A stretch of DNA of 64,000 bases from Aselliscus stoliczkanus (GCA_033961575.1 CM066738.1:87431478-87495477), one strand, 5' to 3'; positions 1-12,289 are shown, counted from the first letter of the stretch. A program made the numbers and translations. Notes: generated by a model not told the origin, from the sequence alone.

Positions 1-420
1 TATCACATTTGACAAACAGTTTGAATTCAAGCAGAAAGCATATGGCCAAATAGAGTAAGAAAGAAATGAAACAATGGCATTAAGAGTTAACAAAAACAAA
101 ACTCAAATGAAAAGTCAACACGTGAGGTTCATGTTATATTCCAGAAGTCAAGAACAGAGAAGACAAGACAAATAATTGTTCAAGTTTTCTGTTGAAACAT
201 TTAGGAGATTTAAAAAAAATCCTATTAGTCATAATTTCTCAATGTTAGGATGGACACTGCATGCAATAAAATGGGGGATTTGAAAGCCTCTCTTAGATAG
301 CTTTATAAAATCATATGTACAGGACTGAAAAGTAGGCAGACACCCATTTATTTCTACAGAGAACTGAAAGTTACTTATGGCACCAGTAATTCTATGAAAA
401 TGTATATAGCCACCACATAC
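1..420. other. unassigned AT-rich sequence
   Basis: No recognisable repeat, exon or RNA gene. The open frames here are short and lack any family signature. Confidence 0.5.
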
Positions 421-435
421 CAATTACAGGAGATG

Positions 436-513
436 AATAGAAAAAGAGAGGGAAATAGGGAGAAGGGAGAGAAGGAGGAGTACGGGAAGGAGGGAGGGAG
501 AGAGAGAGAGAAT
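436..513. repeat. GA-rich low-complexity tract
   Basis: Almost pure purine on the plus strand, mixing GGGA and GA units and ending in a short (GA)n run near 497-511. It is low-complexity DNA with no sign of coding. Confidence 0.8.
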
Positions 514-843
514 ACAGCACTTAATTGTCAGAGTAACTAGGCTGTCCTCATCTCAGGGCAGCAGCTGAAAACTGGATGTGTGTATGTCATATGTATGTGT
601 CAGCTCCAATTTTCTCAGAAGAAGCAAGAAGATATTAAGAAGGGAATGTACCACCCTCTTGGAGAATTCTTTCTACAAATATGTTTTGGCCAACATTGGA
701 ACAAGTGTGGACTCCTACTACCTATAATGAGGTAACATCAGCAGGTTCCCGCAGATTCTGAAAATTTATTAAGGGGAAAAAAATGGAACAAATTAAATGT
801 CAGCTGAAATACACAATTCTAAGTGTTTGGTATCATGACACAG

Positions 844-845
<2 letters not shown>
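514..845. other. unassigned sequence
   Basis: I see no repeat family, exon or RNA gene here. Confidence 0.45.

Positions 846-873
<28 letters not shown>
846..873. repeat. (CA)n microsatellite
   Basis: About 14 uninterrupted AC units. The short frames that cross it translate to His-Thr repeats and are artefacts of the microsatellite. Confidence 0.95.
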
Positions 874-874
<1 letters not shown>

Positions 875-1370
875 GTCCCTGCTTCATTGGTGTAGGCAAC
901 AATCTTTCCTTTTTGACACCAACCACTCAGATGTTTCTAAATGCCACCAGAGAAATCAGTGGTTTGAAGAATAAGAAAAAGAATAGTGAAACCAACAAGA
1001 CAGTGAGGTTTTGTAGCCTATCACCAATTAAAAAACATTCACACTCAACAATAAATCTTCAGATGCTAAATTGAAATGATCTCAAAGATAAAAATGTGAG
1101 CGAACAGGGCAAAGTAGTATGACTATAATAATGGAAGTTGACTGTCAGTTCTTTTATTTCTCTTATTTTGTTGACTTATAATTATGGCTTCTTAACTCCA
1201 TCAGTGTTAAATTCAGTAAAATAAAGCCACCGGCCTAAATGAAGGAAAGAATTAATAAATAAGTGAATGGATCACAAGTAGTTTTATCTTTGCTCTATTT
1301 ACACCAACTAGGCAATTTAAAAAAATTTGATATTTGAAACCTGAAGGTTCCTGTTACCTGTCTACAGCGA
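874..1370. other. unassigned sequence
   Basis: AT-rich, no feature recognised. Confidence 0.45.
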
Positions 1371-1374
1371 TCCA

Positions 1375-2100
1375 CCCTACATGTCATATCAGTTGGTGTT
1401 TGGCAGTGTCCAGGCTGAGACATCATGTATAACACTGGGCAAGTAGCACTATGATGACAAAATGGCCTCGTAGGCTACATTATCACTCAGGAATCTGAGT
1501 TTGGGCTAGCTTTGATTTCCACCTTGTATCCTTCCCACCAAATCACTTTCAGATAAGAAGGTTCATCTGTCATCAAAAGATTGGCTACTCGTCTGGATAG
1601 TGTGGTTTTTCTCACCTTTGAACACACGTGGTTGATGACGAATGGTGGTGCTGCCATCCAACTCACTGGAGAAGAACAGGCCCCGCTGGAAGCAATTACC
1701 AACCCTGGTGGTCAGTAGGTAAGCTATAACTCCTGTTCCCAGCCTGTACTTCAATGACATGACCAGACATCTCTATCCTGTAAAGCTGGTCATCTGCTAC
1801 TGCATGCCTAAATGAGAACAGTCCCATCACAGCTTCCTCAATTGATGCATCTCCAAATTTTGCAATGTATCATTTGAGCAAAGTCACATCTGTACTCTGC
1901 ACATTTTCCCAAGCCCAGATTCCAGTTCATAGGTCAGTAAATCAGGTTTATTGGGTCTCAAATCTCTCCTGTACTTTCCTGTTTTTTCCAAACACTTTAT
2001 AATCATTAGTATCACACATAGTGACACCATAAATTTTCTGGACAACCACTGGAAGAAAATTCCCATACCAAGTTACTACAACTATTTCTCCCAATCTACC
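1375..2100 (-). pseudogene. candidate decayed gene copy, identity unknown
   Basis: On the minus strand, adjoining stretches of protein-like text appear in different frames, as expected of an old intron-less copy broken by stops and small indels. From upstream to downstream there is a 60-codon open stretch (1884-2066), then a run near 1780-1860 containing the peptide FSFRHAVADDQLYRIEM, then in shifted frames the peptides HVIEVQAGNRSYSLPTD and FFSSELDGSTTIRHQPR (near 1620-1760). The composition is more even and less AT-rich than the surroundings. I do not recognise the parent gene. No poly(A) tract or target-site duplication was identified, so a processed origin is inference. It could equally be chance or an unrecognised old repeat. 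Confidence 0.3.
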
Positions 2101-2309
2101 ACTTTGTCATACAGAGGATAGAGGTGGTTTAGGACAGGTGCCACAGGCTAGATAATTATGGAGCTTTAATTGATTTATCTGCAAGCCAGCAGCCACATCT
2201 TCCTTTGTTGGTCAGTATCTTAAATTTCCTTCATACTCCTCCGCCCCAAAGAGAGACAAGAGGGATTTAGGAAAATCAAAATTAACTTTTAATTAGAAAA
2301 GCAATGGGG

Positions 2310-2311
2310 AT

Positions 2312-2342
<31 letters not shown>

Positions 2343-2383
2343 TTCACTTACTTATCTACCTATCTATTTATTTATTTGCTAAT
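2310..2383. repeat. (TTTA)n / TATC-type microsatellite
   Basis: About nine TTTA units, then interrupted CTTA/TATC/TTTA units. A plain tetranucleotide expansion with a degenerate distal half. Confidence 0.9.
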
Positions 2384-2621
2384 GGATATTAAAACAGAGG
2401 GGTGAGTTTTTTTTTGTTGTTGTTCTTTTACTGGTCTTATAACCCATTGTGTCTTCATCTTTAAAATGTGAGCCTCAAATGCATTTGGGTTACTAGTTTC
2501 TTTTATTTTTTTAGCAGTTCTCCCACCTACGCAGATCTATTCTTTTTCTCCTGCCTGTGATGAAGGAAATATCAAGATAATCTTTAATAATCAGTGAACC
2601 TATGTGGATGATTTGAGAATA

Positions 2622-2795
2622 CAGGTATACCTCAGAGATATTGTGGGTTCAGTCCTAGACCACCGCAATAAAACAAGTATTACAATAAAGTGAGTCATAA
2701 TCTTTTTCTGGTGGAGGGTCTTTTCTTCAATTTGTAAAAAACACAGTATCTGTGAAGCACAAAAAAGCAAAGTGCAATAAAACCAGCTATGCTTG
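2622..2795. mobile_element. Tigger1-like DNA transposon, internally deleted
   Basis: The left end begins CAGGTATACCTCAGAGATAT and the right end, read in reverse, begins CAAGCATAGCTGGTTTTATTG, matching pogo/Tigger terminal inverted repeats. The copy is flanked by the TA dinucleotide (2620-2621 and 2796-2797), the target of this superfamily. Subterminal text about rows of CAATAAA and the GTGGAGGGTCTT block also fits Tigger1. At 174 bp it is a deletion derivative with no transposase left. Tigger1 is an old family, so this copy is presumably inert. Confidence 0.85.
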
Positions 2796-2797
2796 TA

Positions 2798-5700
2798 CAC
2801 CACCTTTTTTTCTCCCTAAGACTAGTCACGAGTCCCAGGAATCTAGGTAGACAGACTTTGTACCTATGGGGATTAATGACCAATGGTGCCATTGCCATAC
2901 ACCTCAATTAAGAAAATGAGTCAAATATTCACTGTACTGAGTAGCAGTCTTAATAAAATATGAATCTGATCCTGAATCCCTCAACTGCAGGCTACCATGA
3001 ATTCGCTGTACCGTGGGGCATCTGGGCCTCCTGTCTACCATTCCAGTCTTATAGCTCAAGGCTCCCTGACACTAGTTTTGTGTGACAATAACACCAAACT
3101 GCACATAATCTACTGCACTTCCAACACCCTTAAACCCCACAGTACCTTCTATACTGACAATGCTACCTCTTACATCTCTGCCATGTTGAACTCTCCTTTC
3201 AACCTGGAATGTTCTGCATTTATTCTGGAAAAGTAGTGGTACTGCATAGTACGTTGTATTTCCTGATTTACAGTTCCTTCCTAAACAAAACTAAAATGTA
3301 TGCCATAAAATTTTCATTAAAAAATACTAAAGGCCCATATTTTGTACAAGGTTGAAGCCTCTATATCATACAGATCTATAATTCAAGAAGTAAACCCTTA
3401 GCAAAAGGCTTCCTGGATATAAAGCTCACATAAGCTTTCTCAGATCACAGCTTTAGAAAGAGTGGTTTAAAAGTCCAAACACAAGAATACTCAAATGGGA
3501 GATCATCAAACAATGATTGCTTCTGTCTAATAAGTGTCCCTCAGTAAGCAATTCACAGAACCTGAACCAGGACCCTCAAAAATCTTATAGTCAAGCTAAG
3601 ATGAAATCCCCATTAATTATCCCATTATAAAGTGTCATCCATAAAGTGTCAAATGGGTGATGTATAAACAATGAATGCAGCTGGAAGTAGAATAAGTTGG
3701 ACACCACAGGATGAAAGAATGACACCATCACACATTCAGAGGCATTTCCCAGTAGCCTTTTTGAGGGAAGGTGTGGCTGGCGGCAATGAGTTTAGGGTTT
3801 CATTCAATCTAACTAAACAGAGAGCCCTTGTTGGAAAATGGTGATGGTGAGTGTGGAAAGCAGAAATATGATTATTCTTGTTTGTTTCAAACAATGACTC
3901 CTCATATTTTCATATAAATAAGGCACTACACTCAGGGTGATTTGTCATTCCGCTTTCGTCCAGCATTGCCCTTACAGTTCACTTTCCCAACTGTATGTAA
4001 TTGTTAGGCATGTCCTGATTGCATGTTCATTAGCTAATGGCTCTGCTGCACCAGACTATCCACAAGGGTTAAGTTCATTATAACTTTAGCAATGGAAAGG
4101 TTTAGCAGTCACAACGTAACAACTTAGGGAGGAGGAAAGATTAGAAACCTCTGACCTTTGCATTTTTTTCTTCTCCATCATAGGTTAACTTATTTTGCAT
4201 TAGTTTTCCCAAATTAGTATACCTTCAAAATGTAGTCTGCCATCAGCCACATATTTCAATCCCACATCTTTCATTGTTGGCTATCACATTTTATTTCTCA
4301 GCTTTCCAAACTTCCAAGATAAGATAAAAAAAAAAAAAAGCATACATCACAAACACAAATGCTCAGCTATTCCTACAAGGAGGAAAAACAAAGTAAGGTG
4401 ATGAATTTTTGTCTACTGGTCCTGAAAACTTAACTCAGAATCAGGAGCCCTCTTTGATCTAAATATACATAATTTAAATCTAAGTAGATGATACATATTT
4501 TATTTTTCTCCAAATATTGTCATGCAATCATCTTTAGCCACACTAAAGTACCAATAAAATGACTAAAGGACCAATAAAAGTAAGTATCTATGGGATGGTG
4601 TTCATGATTTGAATTATGGCTTAAATGAATAATTTCATATTCCATGATCAGAAAAGAATAGGAAACTAGAACCTGTAAGGTTATATACTATTACTTGTTA
4701 TCTAAAATGCTCATTACAAAATAGTGATCTCAATTTTTAATATTACTTTTTTTTTGCTCTGACACCCTTTAAAATATTATAGCATATTTCAAGACATTAC
4801 ATTCAAAACTAGCTTCTTACAGTTTATAACAGGTGGGCACCGGGATGAGACTCTTGGTATATTCTTTCCATTACCTCATTTTTCATTTTCCAGGGCTATT
4901 TCACATATCTGCTCCTTAAGATTCCTTTTCAGCACACACTCAAAAGACATTCTTGAACTTGTCCACAGCTTTTTCTAATTTGTCTGATCTTCATCAGTCA
5001 GTTTAAAGGAGCATAAAATGTCATCTGCCTCATCCGTCACTGTGTGTGTGTGTGTTAATGTATTTATCTGATTCAGTTCCCCTGACTCATCTCAGCTTGC
5101 AGTTCCAAATCTCTCCCATCTCCTAATTTATTTCAGTCACTCTTCGGTGTACTGGAGCTGAATTTCTCAGGTAGACTCGTCTGAAAAGGCACCATGCTCT
5201 AGCAAGTCTATAAGCAATTACCATCGTAATAACCCGCAAAGTCCTGCTTTGTATATTCACTGTTGGCCTAGTGCCAGGCAGAGGTCCATTTTCCCCTAAG
5301 CCCCTGACTTAGGACTTTCAGGGTCCTTTTCAATAGAGAAATAGTTGTTTTGACTCCTTTGGGATGCCTAGAGATGGTGAATGATGCTGTTTCAGCATGG
5401 GGGGCCGAGATGGTCACCAATATTGACATTTGATGGCAATATGGACACAATTGCTACTACTGAAAAATTCAGCTCAACCTCCTGCTGCAGCTGAAATGAT
5501 GAAATGGGGGCAGTCAGGCTTACTTTGTTCTCAGGGGCTCAGTGCAGTGCCAGGAGAGCTTTCTTTTTGGTCACTACTGCTACCACCACCACCATCATCA
5601 TCATGATTACTTCCGAATCTAACATTTCCTATATGCTTATTATTTAGGTCTTATGCACATTATGAGGTAAAGTGATGTAATAAGTAAAAATTAACAGAGG

Positions 5701-5984
5701 CCGCAGATGCCATTTCTCAGGTGAACAATATAGGTAGTTAAGTGCCACAGGATTCCAGAGCAGGAATAGGGCAGTCAGAAGAGACGCCGAGACGCCAGGC
5801 AGCTAGAGGGACATTAGATTGGTGGAGAGGTGAAGTATGGGCCTGTGTAGTGAAGGCTAGAGAATGGCCTGGGCAATGGTGTGCCAATCATTCAATTTAA
5901 GGAATGATCTATAGGCAACTACTAATGTGAATGGTTCATAGAGAACACAAAGAAAGTTCACATTGTATAAGTGAAAATTCACGT
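2798..5984. other. long unassigned stretch
   Basis: About 3.2 kb in which I recognise no exon or named repeat. The 79-codon plus frame at 2997-3236 has no motif I know. Minor items are a poly(A) run near 4327-4340, a short (GT)n near 5040-5054, and a CCACCATCATCAT run near 5580-5603. It may hold old repeats too diverged to see by eye. Confidence 0.4.
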
Positions 5985-6020
5985 GATGGGAGGTTTTGAA
6001 TTGATGGGAGGTTTTGAATT
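5985..6020 (+). repeat. 18-bp perfect tandem duplication
   Basis: The unit GATGGGAGGTTTTGAATT occurs at 5985-6002 and again, base for base, at 6003-6020. It looks like a recent replication-slippage duplication in otherwise unique sequence. Confidence 0.9.
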
Positions 6021-6191
6021 CGATTTTAAGCTAGAAAGAAATAAGATATGTACACTCAAAACAGGCTCTTTGTCCTGGGACTAATATGTCCCTGGTAGGG
6101 AAGACTTTCTAGCAGGTGCCTCATTTGACCTCTTATTTATTCTTTCAGTAAAGGGTTCCTGGGTGTTTACTGAGAGCCAAGAACTTTTCCT

Positions 6192-6300
6192 AGGGCCAGC
6201 CGAGTGGTGTGGTGGTTAAGCGCTGGCTTGGGAAGCCAGCGGCCCCGGTTCGGGTCCCACATATGAGGGCCAGTGACACTGCCCTCAAAAAAAAAAAAAA
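6192..6300 (+). mobile_element. tRNA-derived SINE, family A, full length
   Basis: A full copy of a roughly 95-bp tRNA-like head with a short poly(A) tail. The 13-bp duplication AAGAACTTTTCCT lies at 6179-6191 and 6300-6312, so insertion was by target-primed reverse transcription. Visible landmarks are a GTGGTTAAGCGCTGG A-box region, a GGTTCGGGTCCC B-box, and a 3' inverted repeat GAGGGCCAGTG / CACTGCCCTC directly before the A tail. Other copies in the window are at 13.3, 23.1, 23.3, 26.2 and 61.9 kb. It needs L1 enzymes to move. Confidence 0.9.
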
Positions 6301-6369
6301 AGAACTTTTCCTGGTGTTAGGCATATAGCAGGAAACAGGACAGAAAATGTCTTTCTCATTATGGTGTAT

Positions 6370-6743
6370 ATAAAATTTCTAGGGCTGCCATAACAAAATA
6401 CCACAGACTGGGTGGCCTAAACAACAGAAATGTATTTCTTCATAGTTCTGGAGTCTGGAAGCCTGAGATCAAGGTGTGAGTACAGATACAATCCTCTGCG
6501 GCCTCCCTCCATGTCTGAAAATGACTACCCTCATGCTGACCCATCACAAGGTGGTCACGCTGTTGCATGGAAGGACACCAGCCATATTGGATTAGGGCCC
6601 CATCATAACAGCCTCATTTTAACTTAATCACTTCTTTAAAGACCACAAGTCCAAATATGGTTACAGCCTGAGGTACTGGGAGTTGGGACTTCAACAGGTG
6701 AATTTGGGGTGTGGGGAAAGGGGACACAATTCAGCCCATAACA
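6370..6743 (-). mobile_element. MLT1-type LTR (ERVL-MaLR)
   Basis: Read on the minus strand it begins TGTTATGGGCTGAATTGTG and ends in the text for a lost protein-less LTR tail, with the diagnostic blocks CCACAGACTGGGTGGC and TAACTTAATCACTTCTTTAA seen on the plus strand. This is the common MaLR solo-LTR layout. The 65-codon frame at 6430-6627 lies inside it and is not a gene. Subfamily assignment would need a library search. Confidence 0.75.
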
Positions 6744-8504
6744 TGGAGCAGCATTCTAATGGTGGAAATAGCCTTGTACCCTCATAAAATTGAACTCCCT
6801 GGCAGACTCCTCTAGGGTTTCTCCATCACACCCAACATGTCTGAACCCAGGGGTACACACAGATGATGCTGAGACTGAGCCCCCGTTACCTACATGCTGT
6901 AACACTTCTCCCATTATACCGGCACCATCCAATCTCAGTGAGGGAAAGAGTGGGCACCCATCTCTTCCATAACATGCCTATTAAGACTAATACTTTTCTT
7001 AAGGATTCTTTTGCTATTTACCATAACCTGATTTCTCTTGAGAATAATGGGGACAAATCTAACATAGTAAGATTTGGTCTTGGATCCATATACCCAAGGG
7101 ATGGCCTTGATCACAACGCTTAGATATGAATATAATAAGAAAAAAAATGCTTTGAAAATAAATATACTATGTTTAACCTAAATTTCCTAGCCTCAGCAGT
7201 CTGTGGGTAAAATGAGGTCATATTAATATTAATAATAAAACTTTTCTGGCCTGTAGCCACACCTGAATAACTACATATTCTCATTTTTCATTCCCCTGGC
7301 CCACACCCCAAGGTCTTTGATCATCTTTCAGTTATTTCTGGGAGGCCCTAGGGTGAGTCACAGCTCGTGCTTGTTCAGGAATAAATGTACAGCTGTCCTT
7401 TCTCTCTCAGCTCCTGAAAGAGTCCACTGACCAGGTCATCTGAGGCTCTCCCTCTCCACCACCACACCTGATAATATCAACAGACAGCCCTGCCTCCCTC
7501 CAAATTCGGCCATGCTATCCTTTGAAGCCTTGGACAAAATGTCCCTCTTCCTAATTCAGCTCCAGTAAGGAGTGAAAGTGGCAGACGGGGCATAGCCTGC
7601 CCTCACAAATCCAAATTTCACTTAGTCCCACCTGATCTTGAGCACATTACTACATATAGGAAAATAAATTTTCACCATTTGTGGAGATGTGATAACAATT
7701 TATATCATGTATTCTGTTATTGAGACATTGGTTACTTAATTTCTCCCAAATAGTTTCCGGCAGGATAAAGAAAATTATTTATTCTAAATATTTTTCTACA
7801 GACAACTTGAACTTAATCTATCTCAATCATCAACTACTTTTTGAGCATCAATTGTATGCAAGGTATTGTGCTAGAAGAGCTCATTGGTTATACGCTGTGG
7901 CTAGCAAAATCTTCTTTGTTTTTTAAAATAAGTATTAAATTGTTTATCTTTTTCCTAAGGATTTAGCAACAACTAATTCTGCATGTTTTCCTATATGCAA
8001 GAAATAACTATCTTCCTTTCCTCAAAGTTTATAGAATCAAAGATAAATGAAGCACATAAACCTTATATGAGGATTCAACAAGTCACATGTTTTGATAAAA
8101 AAGAGAAGCAACAGATACCCAGCCTGTATCACTTCCACCCTGGATCTCTATTGGCCACTACACAAGTAGGGCCAGTTACAAACCAAGGAACTAGTTCTTT
8201 GTTTGTCTCTCTTGTCTGAACATATTTACGATAAAGCATTTATTCAATCCACCTCAACCTGGAGTCTAGTAAAAACAAATTAGCAAACCATAAGTATCAA
8301 GTAGATAATTGACTGAAGATTGTATTTTCCACTATTTGCTCTGTATGACACAGGCAAAATCTGATTTTCAAAAATGTTCTCCACACATGGAACAGTAAGC
8401 TGATTTCTATGTCAACATATATTTGAAAGACATTTCAAGATTTTTTTTTAATCCCTAAAAATAAATACCTCTAAAAACATCAGTAGTGATCCAGAAGAAG
8501 TTTC
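6744..8504. other. unassigned stretch with one faint old repeat
   Basis: Mostly unrecognised. Near 7825-7885 the text TTTTTGAGCATCAATTGTATGCAAGG resembles the beginning of a widespread old mammalian repeat with the 'tttattgagcacctactatgtgc' theme. I see no exon. Confidence 0.4.
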
Positions 8505-8702
8505 AAACAAATAACCCCAAGAACTCACTAACGACATCAGGAAAGAGGACTTCCAGAGCTGCTTCAGAAAGTGGCAAAAACCATGGGATAAACGTGTTCA
8601 AAGCAAAGGGGAGTATTTTGACAGGGACTAATGACAATGTGTCTTTTACTGTAATGATGTTTTTTATTTAAACATTTCACTGTATTGTTTGATCACACCT
8701 CA
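8505..8702 (+). mobile_element. mariner-type transposon, 3' end with transposase C-terminus
   Basis: The frame at 8524-8631 reads 35 codons and a stop, and contains EDFQSCFRKWQKPWDKRV followed by GEYFDRD, a typical mariner (DD34D) transposase C-terminus. Downstream comes the terminal inverted repeat, which on the reverse strand starts TGAGGTGTGATCAAACAATA, followed by the TA target at 8703-8704. No left inverted repeat is visible, so the copy is 5'-truncated. A second copy of the family lies at 12897-13546 in opposite orientation. The catalytic aspartates are absent here, so it is inactive. Confidence 0.85.
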
Positions 8703-8704
8703 TA

Positions 8705-9140
8705 TGAAATTGATTATTATATGGCAATAAAAAAGAAAACAAAAAACTACACTACATGCAAAAACATGGATGAAACTTCAGACCATCGTATGAGTACAAT
8801 TGGCAAATCATAGAAGCACAAGAAATTATATTAAAGATATAAAGATAAAACCCAAACAATGTATTGCTTAGGTATGTCCAAAATTGTAAAACAATAAACA
8901 GAAGTGAAAGGAGACATAAGCACACAATTCAGATTAGTGGTTTTCCTGGGCAGGTAGAACAGGAATGGAATAAATGAAGGGCACACGGTGTGTTTCAAAT
9001 TTATGTGTGATGTTTTCAGTTTTAAACTGGGTGGTGGCCAATCTACTTGTTTCGTGTATTGTTATTCTTTGCACCGTAGACATGTTTTGTTAGTATCCCT
9101 TTTTATTTACTCAGTATTTAATAAAATACATTAGCGAGTC
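8705..9140 (+). mobile_element. L1 3' end (old L1M type)
   Basis: The sequence follows the end of mammalian L1 ORF2 and its 3' UTR: TATGGCAATAAAAAAGA, then CATGCAAAAACATGGATGAA, then a GATTAGTGGTTTTCCTGGGC block, ending in an AATAAA-rich stretch near 9110-9134. It is heavily mutated and shorter than a full 3' end. Confidence 0.7.
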
Positions 9141-10574
9141 TTAGAACTTAAACACTCAATTTAAAAGACAGAGATTGTCAGACTGGGTAAACAAAGCATG
9201 ACTATGCATATACCGTCTAGAAAAGGTAGATTTAAAGAGAAGCTGAAAGTACAAAGGTGAGAAAAGGATTAACCATAAAAACAATAAGCATAAAAAAAAG
9301 CAGGCTCCAAGACCAGGAGTAATATCAGCAATAAAGGGGAACATTTCACAATGATCAAGCGGTCAATTCAACAAAGTAATAGGGAAGGAGTAAAATAATT
9401 CTCTGCAAACACCAGGACAAACTGATTGAATAATGAGTTCATGGAGTCTTTCTTTGGTCTCTCTGGGTAGAGGTAGAAAGAAACTCCACCACCACTGAGA
9501 GCAATAGCAATTAAAAAAGGAATGAAAGAATGTGAGGGGTATTCATAAAGCAATCAAGATTGCAACAATTAGCATTTAATAAGTCAATACATTGCCTAAA
9601 TATTTGCTCAAATTCTAAAGATACATTGTTTAGACTATGAACTTCATATGTCTGCCTCGATTTGCAACATGGTCTCTTGCTTGGATATTTTTTTTCTCTC
9701 TTTGATTTTATGTTTGCACTTAAATCATGAATACAACTATTGAATTTAAAAATAAATTGATACATAGTTGAAACCATGTGTGATCAGAAAAATCGAAATC
9801 ATTTTTCTTTTGAGACAAAAGTATGAAAATGAATTGCCATCCTGGCTAAGTGGAGACATCACGGTGACATGAGTAATATTCCAAGATGCTGCAAAAGGCT
9901 GCAGTATTTGTTGATTACTCTATGGTAATTGTGTCAGAAACAGGGCTTGGGGACAGATTTCATCTTTTAAAATTATTCCCACTGAGGAGGAGAAACTGGC
10001 ACCTTCATGACTGTTGAAGAATAAACAAAATAAAATAACTCAGGCAACTGACATAGGCTGGGGACCAATACAAACTACTGACTTCACTGGTCCCTGTCCA
10101 TCTAGTCTTTTCTCTTAATTTACTTGTTGATTTATGCAATGGACAAATTTATCTTCTTCTTTTCCCCAGCTCACACTTCAGATTTTCAGAGTTGGATTAT
10201 TTTTCCTCATTTCTACTCTCTAAAGGAGGTACAGATCCATATAGCCTAGGGTTCAGTCACAGAGGGTTCTCTGGAACTGCAGAAATATCCTTCTGTCCAG
10301 TGGTTATAACCATAGCAATCTGAATGGCTATAGGCCACTGAGAGGTTGGTCAGAGCTGAAGATGATAGCAAAACATTAACCTGATTTCTAATAGGAAAAT
10401 AGAGTTATGCAGTCAGTGTACAGCCATGGTTCAAATATATTCTGTCAACTCAGGTGTGTATGTGTGTGTGCATTTGTGCAATTTGCATAAACCATACACA
10501 AAAACCCATCACATCATTTAGTGTTAATACACACATGTGCTTGCATATGGAGTTTAGCAATACAAATATTTTCA
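9141..10574. other. unassigned stretch
   Basis: No exon or named repeat recognised. A short alternating GT stretch lies near 10452-10475. Minus frames at 9156-9777 are short and featureless. Confidence 0.4.
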
Positions 10575-10579
10575 CCATT

Positions 10580-10760
10580 TATCATTTCAACAAATACTTA
10601 TTCATTAAATATTTATTGAGCACCTATGATGTACCAGGCCATGAATTAGACGTTATGGGAGCTATAAAGAAGAATCAGTCATAGATTCTCCCCTAAGCAG
10701 CTTATAACCCAGAGGCAGAGATAAACCAAGGACTCAAAAATCTCACTTCCAAGTAGAAAA
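10580..10760 (+). repeat. old mammalian interspersed repeat ('TTTATTGAGCACCTA' type)
   Basis: It contains AATATTTATTGAGCACCTAT and an ACCAGGCCATGAATTAGACG-like block followed by a CTTATAACCCAGAGG-like block, the layout of a widespread ancient repeat. I recognise the pattern but will not name the family. Related traces lie near 7.8, 17.85, 24.5, 31.9 and 44.9 kb. Confidence 0.5.
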
Positions 10761-11224
10761 TGAAATATACCACAAGGAAGCAAATAAAAAATGCCAACAG
10801 AGTCTGGAAAGGGGGAGACAAACTCTGAGGATGCAGATTATAGAGGAGAGACATCACGGAATAGTATTTTTTGAAATGGGTCAGACAGTTGGTCAGATGT
10901 CAATAGGGGCAGCTGATGGAGACAACATTTCCATGAAAGCAAACTATACGCACAGAGCTGGAGAAGTAAGAGAGTGTGGTGCATTATCAGGCATGTGGAT
11001 TTGTCTAATTTCAGTAGAGCATATGTTTACAAAAGAGTCCTAGGAGATGAAGCCTGGGCTACAGGCTTTTAGCATAAATGTAATGGTCAATTACATAGAA
11101 GCTATTCAAAAAATTTGAGTATGGAGAGGACCTGTACTAAGATGTGAGCTCCTTGTCTCATTGATTTCTGTACTCCTCAATACCCAATAGAGATCCATGA
11201 ACTTAGTGGAGGTACAATGAAGAA

Positions 11225-11405
11225 TAATGTGGCTAGCTTTCATTTACTGAGCACTTATTTTGTGCTTGACCCTGTTCTAAATACTTTATACATATAAGGT
11301 CCTCACTGCAACCTGATGAGGTTTTTGACATAATTATCTCTGTTTGATAGATAAAGTAAACGCAGCATTTAAGTTAAAACAACCAAAGTCACACAGTTTT
11401 TGAAA
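11225..11405 (+). repeat. MIR SINE fragment
   Basis: It carries the MIR progression: TTACTGAGCACTTATTTTGT, a CTTTATACATATAA block, ACCTGATGAGG, ATTATCTCTGTTTGATAGAT and CCAAAGTCACACAG. MIR is an ancient tRNA-derived SINE common to mammals, and this copy is inert. Confidence 0.75.
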
Positions 11406-12285
11406 ACAGCACAAGGACCTAGGTCAAGTCTTAGCTAGTTTTCCTTATTGCTTTTCAACAAATACGTATCCATTAAACAAATAAATGAAGACCTTCATAT
11501 CCTGAAGAACAAAACGTTATACTCCTTCATCTCATGATCAGATGACAGACGAAATTAGTCACAACCCACTGGACTAAGTCACAGTCTTAATTGTTACATT
11601 ATTAGTGACAGAAAATAACAACTGTTGCTTTGGATCAGATTTTTGCTATCATAACGAGAATGTGGTGTACTGTTGTTTTGTTTCGTTTTGTCATTGAATC
11701 TTACAAGATGTACAAAAATAACTCCTAGGCAGCACCCATCAAGAGCTGACCATCCATTATGATGGGGCTGCAGTGTGAAGCATCTTGTGCTAGGTATTGG
11801 GCAGCTGTGAAAGACATGGAAGAATCTGCAAATGGCCTGTGTGGACAGAAAGGTGGAACAGAATCCTTGGGTGTCCTTGAGATGTGTGAAATTGCCCCCT
11901 CTTCCATGTGCAGAACCAGAATGTTTCCTCACACTGGGATAATAAAATTGTTCTCAATTGGTTAAGGGGTGGGGGAAGGGAGAGGAATAGGCTGTAGAGT
12001 GATTTGAGCTCTGACTACACAAGCAAGAGCAAGAGAATATCTGCTCTTCATAATTATAATCTTAGTTGGAACACCAAAAATCATCTTTGTCTTTGAGGTT
12101 GTTTTTCCTCTTCCCAAATAACATAAATGTCTTAAATCTTTCTAGGAAGACATGGCCTTGGGGTTTCTGAAAAGGAGCATCAATTCAGCCATGCCTGGAC
12201 ATACCTATGGAGTGCTTATTATGAAGCATTCAGGTCTACTGTCTTGGGAATTAGAAGGCCATTAGGCAGTGTGGTAAAGGGAAGA
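11406..12285. other. unassigned stretch
   Basis: The minus frame of 112 codons at 11594-11932 and the plus frame at 11759-11965 overlap each other on opposite strands and carry no known motif. I read both as chance. Confidence 0.45.
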
Positions 12286-12289
12286 GGGT

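Noticed and set aside
6192..6260. tRNA-like sequence with A- and B-box features
   Set aside because: It is the head of a SINE with poly(A) tail and target duplication; the acceptor stem is not maintained, and the same sequence recurs in five other places.
11594..11965. 112-codon minus and 68-codon plus frames
   Set aside because: Mutually overlapping on opposite strands with no motif.
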